Of a DNA stretch of 7,211 nucleotides, positions 1 through 4,095 are shown in pieces. How positions within the stretch are numbered: the first letter of the stretch is position 1; the number at the start of each line of letters is the position of its first letter. This stretch comes from Thiomonas sp. Lineage in GTDB: Bacteria > Pseudomonadota > Gammaproteobacteria > Burkholderiales > Burkholderiaceae. Made by a program: the position numbers and the translations under genes. The notes under the pieces were generated by a model, which worked only from the letters and a program-made list of their open reading frames with translations, made no database searches and was not told the DNA's origin. Where the stretch lies: positions 1 to 7,211 of the forward strand of contig DAIAZB010000069.1 in NCBI GenBank assembly GCA_027443745.1, written 5' to 3'.

Positions 1-121
1 GGCGGCCTACGGCCTGTCATGCCGCTTGCAACCCCTCATCGCCTTCGGCGACCGGCTTGAAAGCTCGGCCAATGAGCCCTCCATACCTGGCAGAAACCAC
101 CCCCACAAAAGGAGCACCGCC

Positions 122-403
122 ATGAACCAAGCGATCCTCAACACCCCCGCCCAGCAAGCCGATTCCACGGCCATTCACGACCGAGCCTCCACCCCAGCAG
201 GTTGCAAGGCCAAACCGAACCAAAACTTGCCGGCCTTCCTCATCAATCAGGCCCTCGAATTCATGCAAAAGCAGGCCGCAGCCAAGGGGGTGAGCGTGAG
301 CAAAACCGAGATTCTGTTCACCATCAGCCAAGACCCAGAGGGCAACGCAGCCCAGCGTTTTGAAGCGCTTTGCGATCTCGGCTTCAAGACCATTTTGAAC
401 TGA
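122..403 (+). CDS. Small hypothetical protein (93 aa)
   Basis: I do not recognise this protein. The start at 122 is chosen because an AAGGAG ribosome site (109-114) lies 7 bases upstream. The frame stays open further 5', but that part has no ribosome site and reads as low-complexity spacer. The first 35 or so residues are polar and probably disordered (rich in Gln, Ala, Ser, Thr, Pro). From about residue 36 (LPAFLINQALEFMQKQ) to the end it could form a small helical domain. There is no signal peptide, membrane segment or known catalytic motif. The next gene starts 27 bases after its stop, so they are probably co-transcribed. It looks like one of the small accessory proteins typical of plasmids and integrative elements; that is inference from context. 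It is likely a real gene, given the ribosome site and the ordered arrangement of the genes that follow. Confidence 0.72.
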   Translation: MNQAILNTPAQQADSTAIHDRASTPAGCKAKPNQNLPAFLINQALEFMQKQAAAKGVSVSKTEILFTISQDPEGNAAQRFEALCDLGFKTILN

Positions 404-409
404 TTTCAC

Positions 410-424
410 CCACCACCAGGAGCA
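410..424 (+). promoter_or_regulatory. Ribosome-site leader, copy 1 of an identical 15-mer
   Basis: The 15 bases CCACCACCAGGAGCA just upstream of the DUF6573-like gene recur exactly at 966-980 ahead of the 71-aa membrane protein gene. The AGGAG core (418-422) lies 8 bases from the ATG at 431. Identity reaching well beyond the Shine-Dalgarno core suggests a shared translation-initiation module rather than chance similarity. Confidence 0.7.
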
Positions 425-430
425 CGAATC

Positions 431-898
431 ATGACTATCACCCTGACCGCCACCGACCCCCGCGCGGCCGCTGAGCTGACCGATTTTTTCGGCAAGCCGA
501 TCTATTCCTACACCCGCGCGCAGGCCATCGCCGACGGCGCGCTGATCGATGTATCCACCACGGCCCGCGAGGCCGGCATCGTCTGGCCCGTGGCGCTCAC
601 ATCCTCATGCTGGGCCGATTGCATCGAATGGACCGACGCCACCGAAGCGCGCAAAGGCTACACCGGGCAATCAGAAAGCGGCCGGCTGTGGGATGTGGTG
701 TGGATGCTCTCTCTGGCCGTGCGTGGTGCCATCCGCCGTGGCCTGGATGCCAGCCAGCAACCTCTGTTCTACAGCCTGTTGCGCACACCCACGGCTGGCC
801 GTGGCGTCAGGCTGCGCAGAGTGACCCTGAAGTTCATGGTCGGGCCGGACGATGAGGGCCGGCCCTGCATCACGGTGATGCTGCCGCGCGAGGACTAA
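431..898 (+). CDS. DUF6573-like protein (155 aa)
   Basis: This protein resembles the DUF6573 family, small cytoplasmic proteins of unknown function found on plasmids and integrated elements. The signature I recognise is near the N-terminus: a phenylalanine-glycine-lysine-proline stretch, then IYSYTRAQAIADGALIDVS (about residues 24-42), then AREAGIVWPVALT. This motif begins many members of the family. The rest contains Trp-rich segments (about residues 61-92) and a basic C-terminal half. No signal peptide or membrane segment is present. The start is well supported by AGGAG at 418-422. The spacer after the stop carries the first of three related hairpin elements. No enzymatic role can be read from the sequence. 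The family name is from memory of the motif, not a search. Confidence 0.82.
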   Translation: MTITLTATDPRAAAELTDFFGKPIYSYTRAQAIADGALIDVSTTAREAGIVWPVALTSSCWADCIEWTDATEARKGYTGQSESGRLWDVVWMLSLAVRGAIRRGLDASQQPLFYSLLRTPTAGRGVRLRRVTLKFMVGPDDEGRPCITVMLPRED

Positions 899-910
899 TC
901 CAAAAGCCGG

Positions 911-960
911 GCGATTTCGCCTGGCGATGAACACATGCAGAACCCGGCTACTGCGCCGGG
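911..960 (+). repeat. Intergenic spacer element, copy A (ATTTCGC box plus hairpin)
   Basis: ATTTCGC at 914-920 is followed by 7 bases, then TGAA (928-931), then a hairpin with arms CCCGGC (943-948) and GCCGGG (955-960) and a 6-base loop. The same box at the same spacing occurs in the next two spacers (1211-1254, 1803-1847), each time between a stop codon and the next ribosome site. The hairpin sequence differs between copies but its place does not, as expected of a conserved RNA structure. Role unknown; mRNA processing, stabilisation or control of the downstream gene are possible. Confidence 0.6.
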
Positions 961-965
961 CATCA

Positions 966-980
966 CCACCACCAGGAGCA
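966..980 (+). promoter_or_regulatory. Ribosome-site leader, copy 2 of an identical 15-mer
   Basis: This exact copy of the 15 bases at 410-424 has its AGGAG core at 974-978, 6 bases before the ATG at 985. It fixes the start of the 71-aa membrane protein gene and links it to the DUF6573-like gene through a shared leader. Confidence 0.7.
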
Positions 981-984
981 AGTC

Positions 985-1200
985 ATGACCTACAAAACCC
1001 TAACCCCCGCCCAATTTTTGGCCGAGGCCGCCGCGTGGGACAAGAAGCGCCGCGCCATGCGCCGCGCCGCGCTTTTCCGCGGCATTTTCGACGCCTTCAT
1101 GGCCGTTTTCAGCTTGGCATTCCTCGCCCTGTCTTTCCTCATTTTCGCCGGTCCTGGAGTGTTGGCCCTGGCCGCCTTTTTCGGCGTGCCGATGCCCTGA
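985..1200 (+). CDS. Small membrane protein, unrecognised (71 aa)
   Basis: I do not recognise a family. The N-terminal 33 or so residues are soluble and strongly basic in the middle (WDKKRRAMRRAALFRG). They are followed by a hydrophobic stretch from about residue 36 to 68 (AFMAVFSLAFLALSFLIFAG, then GVLALAAFFGV), enough for one long or two short membrane helices. By the positive-inside rule the basic N-terminal part would be cytoplasmic. The start is supported by the ribosome site at 974-978. Several in-frame overlapping ORFs exist on both strands here, but this one has the ribosome site and a sensible membrane-protein composition. It belongs to the run of small genes with related spacers, so it is probably expressed with them. 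Confidence 0.72.
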   Translation: MTYKTLTPAQFLAEAAAWDKKRRAMRRAALFRGIFDAFMAVFSLAFLALSFLIFAGPGVLALAAFFGVPMP

Positions 1201-1210
1201 TCCGGTGCGC

Positions 1211-1254
1211 ATTTCGCATTCCGCTGAATCACTGTGTCGGCAGGTGCCGACACA
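1211..1254 (+). repeat. Intergenic spacer element, copy B (ATTTCGC box plus hairpin)
   Basis: ATTTCGC at 1211-1217, 7 bases, TGAA at 1225-1228, then a strong hairpin: TGTGTCGGCA (1233-1242) pairs perfectly with TGCCGACACA (1245-1254) around a GG loop. No T-tract follows, so it is not a standard intrinsic terminator. The ribosome site of the lipoprotein gene (AGGAG, 1272-1276) lies 17 bases beyond. It is the second of three related spacers. Confidence 0.65.
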
Positions 1255-1283
1255 CAGCAACCCAACCCATCAGGAGCCTCGCC

Positions 1284-1793
1284 ATGCAACACAAAACCAT
1301 CATCACCCTCACTGCCCTGAGTGCCGCCTTGGCCCTTGGTGGCTGCGCCGGCGTGCCCCCGGGCATGGGCGGTCAGTATCAGTCCAGCGCCTACAACTAC
1401 AGCACCAGCCAGGCCCAGCAAGTCCAGCAGGTTCAGCTCGGCAGGGTGGTTGCCGTGCAGCAAGTCACGATCCGCGCGGGCCAAGGCACCACCGGCACCG
1501 GCAGCGCCTTGGGCGCAGTCGCAGGCGGGTTTGTTGGCAGCCGGGTGGGCAACGGCAACGGCTCTGCGGTCGGGGCCGTCATCGGCGCGCTGGGCGGTGC
1601 AGCGGCTGGCGACCTGGCGGCAGGCAAGGCCTACCAGCAGCCCGGGCTGCAGATCACTGTGCGGCTGGACAACGGCCAGACGATCGCCGTCACCCAGGCC
1701 GCTGACGTGCCCATCCATGCCGGCCAGCGCGTCGAACTGCTCGGTTCGCAATACGGCTGGGGCCAGTCCGCCCGTGTCGTGCCCATCAGCTGA
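1284..1793 (+). CDS. SlyB-like glycine-zipper outer-membrane lipoprotein (169 aa)
   Basis: The N-terminus is a lipoprotein signal peptide: charged start (MQHK), hydrophobic core to about residue 18, and a lipobox ending in Cys21 (LGGC). The residue after the cysteine is Ala, not Asp, so sorting to the outer membrane is expected. Residues about 22-50 are a Gln/Ser/Tyr-rich linker. A glycine-zipper region with regular small-residue spacing (GSALGAVAGGFVG, then GSAVGAVIGALGGAAAG) spans about 73-109. The C-terminal part (about 118-169) is a small beta-rich domain. This order matches the SlyB/Pcp-type lipoproteins with a 2TM glycine-zipper domain, at close to their usual length. Family members act in envelope integrity; its role here is unknown. 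AGGAG at 1272-1276 fixes the start. An accessory copy could modify the host envelope or belong to a conjugative element's cargo; that is inference. Confidence 0.88.
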   Translation: MQHKTIITLTALSAALALGGCAGVPPGMGGQYQSSAYNYSTSQAQQVQQVQLGRVVAVQQVTIRAGQGTTGTGSALGAVAGGFVGSRVGNGNGSAVGAVIGALGGAAAGDLAAGKAYQQPGLQITVRLDNGQTIAVTQAADVPIHAGQRVELLGSQYGWGQSARVVPIS

Positions 1794-1802
1794 TGCCAAA
1801 GC

Positions 1803-1847
1803 ATTTCGCGCGCATCTGAATACGAGTGCCGGCGCATGCCGGCGCAC
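1803..1847 (+). repeat. Intergenic spacer element, copy C (ATTTCGC box plus hairpin)
   Basis: ATTTCGC at 1803-1809, 7 bases, TGAA at 1817-1820, then GTGCCGGC (1826-1833), a GCAT loop (1834-1837) and GCCG-GC-GCAC (1838-1847). This pairs as 4 + 4 base pairs with a 2-base bulge, or as GCCGGC/GCCGGC. It is the third related spacer; the next ribosome site (AAGGA, 1859-1863) follows after 11 bases. Confidence 0.6.
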
Positions 1848-1869
1848 CCCAACACCTCAAGGACAGATC

Positions 1870-2187
1870 ATGCAACACATCAAACCCATTCTCGCCCTCT
1901 CCATCCTGGCAACCATCACCCTCACCCTGGCTGCTGCCGGCGGCTTCTGGCTGGGCCGAATCCAAGGACCTCACATGCCCCCTGGGCCCGACCTGATGGC
2001 AGTCAGGGCGGCGCAGGCAAGGAGTCAGATGGAACTGCAGAAAGCAATAAACGACGTCGATCCAGCTGGGAGGCGGGAGAAAACGGCATCGATCCAAGAC
2101 CTGATCGATGCCTGGAGCACATCCAACGGCGCGGTGAGCTATTGCATCCACCCGGACCGGCCCTACCTGCTCCAGCCCGGCGCCTGA
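1870..2187 (+). CDS. Signal-anchored small protein, unrecognised (105 aa)
   Basis: I do not recognise a family. The first 30 or so residues are a signal anchor or uncleaved signal sequence: basic start (MQHIKP), then a hydrophobic stretch about residues 7-28 ending in a Gly/Trp/Leu turn (GGFWLGRIQG). There is no lipobox cysteine. The remaining 75 residues would lie in the periplasm; they contain a polar helix-prone middle (about 43-80) and a short C-terminal tail with one cysteine (SYCIHPDRPYLLQPG). AAGGA at 1859-1863, 6 bases from the ATG, supports the start. The N-terminus begins MQH like the preceding lipoprotein and the spacers are related, which may reflect duplication of a leader plus signal-sequence module. 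It is the last gene of the run; a terminator follows 23 bases after its stop. Confidence 0.72.
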   Translation: MQHIKPILALSILATITLTLAAAGGFWLGRIQGPHMPPGPDLMAVRAAQARSQMELQKAINDVDPAGRREKTASIQDLIDAWSTSNGAVSYCIHPDRPYLLQPGA

Positions 2188-2210
2188 ACCCCCATCCGCC
2201 CCAATCAATC

Positions 2211-2233
2211 AGCCCGCCGCGTGCGGGCTTTTT
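2211..2233 (+). terminator. Intrinsic terminator after the small-gene run
   Basis: AGCCCGC (2211-2217) pairs perfectly with GCGGGCT (2223-2229) around a CGCGT loop, and a run of T follows (2229-2233). This is a canonical rho-independent terminator 23 bases after the stop of the last small gene. It implies the five upstream genes end as one transcript. Confidence 0.88.
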
Positions 2234-2252
2234 CATGCCCAGGCCACGCGAG

Positions 2253-2308
2253 CCTATGAAAAATTTCATAGGCAATTTTTCATAGGCAATATTTCCTATT
2301 GCCTATGA
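2253..2308. repeat. AT-rich cluster of TCATAGG direct and inverted repeats
   Basis: TTTCATAGGCAAT occurs twice in direct orientation (2264-2276, 2278-2290), 14 bases apart. An inverted copy CCTATGAAA (2253-2261) pairs with TTTCATAGG (2264-2272) around 2 bases. TCATAGGCAATA (2280-2291) pairs perfectly over 12 bp with TATTGCCTATGA (2297-2308) around 5 bases. The right arm could also pair with the first direct copy over 11 bp, so alternative structures are possible. Four copies of the TCATAGG core in 56 bases fit a multi-site protein-binding region such as an operator, recombinase or iteron-like site. No matching protein gene is in the window. Confidence 0.75.
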
Positions 2309-2313
2309 TTTCG

Positions 2314-2325
2314 AGGGTTAACCCT
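2314..2325. promoter_or_regulatory. Perfect 12-bp palindrome
   Basis: AGGGTTAACCCT is its own reverse complement over all 12 bases and lies 5 bases beyond the AT-rich repeat cluster. It is a plausible dimeric-protein binding site; nothing identifies the protein. Confidence 0.5.
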
Positions 2326-2341
2326 GAGAAAGTGTCGTCCT

Positions 2342-2434
2342 CCAGCCGCAGGCTGGGCAGGGCGAAGCCCGTGGGCGGGTTCCGGGCCGCATGGCGGCCC
2401 TTGCCGGCCGGGTTTCCTGGGGCTTCCCAGCCCC
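2342..2434. repeat. Row of four GC-rich hairpins
   Basis: Four consecutive perfect hairpins are visible: CCAGCC/GGCTGG (2342-2356, loop 3), GGGC/GCCC (2360-2370, loop 3), GGGCCGC/GCGGCCC (2384-2400, loop 3), and CTGGG/CCCAG (2417-2430, loop 4), the last with an alternative GGGGC/GCCCC pairing reaching 2434. None is followed by a T-run, so they are not ordinary terminators. Such arrays occur in origins of transfer and replication and in structured leader RNAs. The function here is open. Confidence 0.6.
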
Positions 2435-2454
2435 CCCAACTTCCGCCCGCCGAC

Positions 2455-2496
2455 TTGCGCCCAAAAAATCGCTGGGATGATAACGTCACTTATCAT
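2455..2496 (+). promoter_or_regulatory. Candidate promoter and operator ahead of the PIN gene
   Basis: ATGATAA (2477-2483) and TTATCAT (2490-2496) form a perfect 7-bp inverted repeat with a 6-base spacer, centred 80 bases before the PIN gene. A weak promoter candidate overlaps it: TTGCGC (2455-2460), 18 bases, GATAAC (2479-2484). The promoter match is poor and low confidence. The inverted repeat is the more solid observation and would suit repression by a dimeric regulator. Confidence 0.4.
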
Positions 2497-2566
2497 GCCT
2501 TGAATGTCGCCATCCGCAAGCTTCGCGGATTTTGCGAGATCGGGACGTCGCAAGCACAATTGAAGC

Positions 2567-4042
2567 ATGATGACCGTACTGACGCTATTTCCAGATACCA
2601 ATATCTTCATTCAATGTAAGCCCTTGAGTGAAGTGGATTGGCTTGAGTTTGGTGATTTCGACCGTGTGGATTTGCTGGTAGCGCGACCCGTTCAAGTTGA
2701 GATCGATAATCAGAAAGGGAAGGGATCTGGGAGGGTCTCTAAGCGTGCTCGAGCGGCCGCAGCACTGTTTGGACAGGCGCTGGCTGATGCGGAAAATCGA
2801 GTTATCGTCAAGCCTGACAAGCCCACTGTGCGGATGCAACTTTCCATCCATCTGCGCCCTACCAATGCGCTAGAGGGTGCGCTTGACTATACGAAGGCAG
2901 ACGACCAGCTTGTCGGTATCGCTGCGGCGTTCCAGCACGCGAATCCTGATGCCGACGTACGAGTTCTCACGAAAGATATCGGGCCACGGGCAAGCGCGAA
3001 GGCTATTGGCTTACCTTGCGCGGTCGTGCCTGACAACTGGCTCTTGCCCCCAGAGTCCGACGAGTCCGAAAAGAGATCCAAAGCGGTTGAGAATGAGTTG
3101 AAGCGATACAAGGACGCAGAACCATCCATCTCATGCGAGACGAACGGATCGCAAGCCCCTATGCATGTTAGTGGGGCGTATACCGTGTTCGCGCTAATGA
3201 CGGAAGCTGAAATAGCCGCGGTCATGGGGGAGATCAGACATCGATTTCCAGCAGATACCGATTTTGGCCCCAAGGATGCGTCCCAAGAGGTCACCAACGA
3301 GACTCTAACGGGTCTCTTTCCCGCCTGGCGGGCGCTAAATCGTCAATTCGGAAAACAATTTGTTCCAGCGAGCCCTGAACAAATCGATAAGTATCGCCAG
3401 CAAGACTATCCGGCTTGGCTAGCCACTTGCGAAAAAATGATTCGGGATCTGCATTTGCTTCTTCAGCAGCAAGTTCCCCTGTTGAACATGCCGATCCTTT
3501 TGCGAAATGTTGGCTCTCGCTCGGCAGAGAATGTTCGAATCACTTTTGAAGCGGAAGGGCCATTCCTTATCAAGCCGCTGAGCAGCGGTAATTCTGAGAC
3601 GGCTGATCGGTTGAAGATCCCGATGCCGCCCAAGGCACCAAAGGGGAAGTGGCACAACCCTCTCGCTACGCTTCTTCAAGGTCACGCTTTGCACGCCACG
3701 CCCAATATCTCGATGCAATCGTTTGACATGCCGTACCCCATAGCGAGGCGTGATGACGATGCCTTTTATTTCAAGCATGAGAGACCTTCCAGTCCTTGCG
3801 AGAGCTTCATCATGGTCTGCAAGCGTTGGCGGCATCAAATCGAGGCACTGCAGGTTGCAATTGAGGCAACTCCGCAAGACGGCACCAGCGATGTTCGAGG
3901 CGCTTTGCATGTCGAAGTCCACGCGGACAACATGACCGAGCCGTTCTCTCAAATAATTCCAGTCAGCATTAATGTGTTCAAGGGCGACACCTACGCCGAG
4001 GCCAAGCGGCTGGTTGATGAGATGCAACGATCCGGTCTTTAG
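2567..4042 (+). CDS. PIN-domain nuclease-like protein with a large C-terminal extension (491 aa)
   Basis: The first 150 or so residues read as a PIN-type ribonuclease domain: a metal-binding Asp10 in FPDTNIFI, Glu45 in RPVQVEIDNQK, Asp112/Asp113 in KADDQLVGIA, and Asp137 in VLTKDIG. These are the expected acidic residues of the PIN active site in the right order and spacing, so the nuclease is predicted active. It resembles the larger PIN proteins whose second motif is followed by a basic stretch (KRARAA, 59-64), not the 130-aa VapC toxins. A charged linker (about 160-185) leads to about 300 residues I cannot assign: a helical part (about 210-305) and beta-rich segments with a NVGSRSAENVRITF motif (about 318-331) reminiscent of Ig-like folds. 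There is no good Shine-Dalgarno; ATG codons at 2567 and 2570 are both possible. GC is about 47-58% in sampled lines, lower than either neighbour. No antitoxin-like gene lies next to it. Target RNA is unknown. Confidence 0.85.
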   Translation: MMTVLTLFPDTNIFIQCKPLSEVDWLEFGDFDRVDLLVARPVQVEIDNQKGKGSGRVSKRARAAAALFGQALADAENRVIVKPDKPTVRMQLSIHLRPTNALEGALDYTKADDQLVGIAAAFQHANPDADVRVLTKDIGPRASAKAIGLPCAVVPDNWLLPPESDESEKRSKAVENELKRYKDAEPSISCETNGSQAPMHVSGAYTVFALMTEAEIAAVMGEIRHRFPADTDFGPKDASQEVTNETLTGLFPAWRALNRQFGKQFVPASPEQIDKYRQQDYPAWLATCEKMIRDLHLLLQQQVPLLNMPILLRNVGSRSAENVRITFEAEGPFLIKPLSSGNSETADRLKIPMPPKAPKGKWHNPLATLLQGHALHATPNISMQSFDMPYPIARRDDDAFYFKHERPSSPCESFIMVCKRWRHQIEALQVAIEATPQDGTSDVRGALHVEVHADNMTEPFSQIIPVSINVFKGDTYAEAKRLVDEMQRSGL

Positions 4043-4095
4043 GGGGGCTTTTATCGGAAAAGCTACGCTATGGTTAAGCAAATGCCATCAGCACC

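Larger units (their letters stand above)
2188..2566. other. 379-base intergenic region, no credible gene, dense in inverted repeats
   Basis: No ORF here has both a ribosome site and protein-like composition. The region holds, in order, an intrinsic terminator, an AT-rich cluster of direct and inverted repeats, a perfect 12-bp palindrome, a row of GC-rich hairpins, and three more inverted repeats: 2477-2496, 2512-2530 (ATCCGC/GCGGAT) and 2532-2553 (TTGCGA/TCGCAA). It separates the GC-rich small-gene run from the lower-GC PIN gene and is the likely control region for the latter. An origin of transfer or replication, or a remnant of an element boundary, would look similar. No DnaA box or nick-site consensus was recognised. 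Confidence 0.6.

Noticed and set aside
1..60. Possible 3' end of an upstream gene (frame 1 open to a TGA at 58-60)
   Set aside because: Only 19 codons are visible, with no recognisable protein motif; two other frames are also open, so coding cannot be supported.
26..121. N-terminal extension of the first gene to an ATG at 26
   Set aside because: No ribosome site precedes it, whereas AAGGAG sits 7 bases before the ATG at 122. The extension reads like translated spacer.
927..1283. Long upstream extension of the lipoprotein ORF
   Set aside because: It overlaps the membrane protein gene and a hairpin spacer in another frame. The lipoprotein signal peptide and ribosome site place the start at 1284.
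990..1847. 285-codon open frame on the minus strand
   Set aside because: It is antisense to three better supported genes and spans their spacers. Long antisense frames are common in GC-rich DNA.
1321..1869. Upstream extension of the signal-anchored protein ORF
   Set aside because: It overlaps the lipoprotein in another frame with low-complexity Pro/Ala/Ser-rich composition; the ribosome site supports 1870.
2253..2308. Short CRISPR-like array
   Set aside because: The repeats are only 13 bases at a 14-base period, with arms in both orientations and no spacers of CRISPR length.
2280..2619. ORFs on both strands through the hairpin-rich intergenic region
   Set aside because: Their translations are low-complexity Gly/Pro/Arg-rich products of the hairpin DNA, with no ribosome site, and one overlaps the start of the PIN gene.
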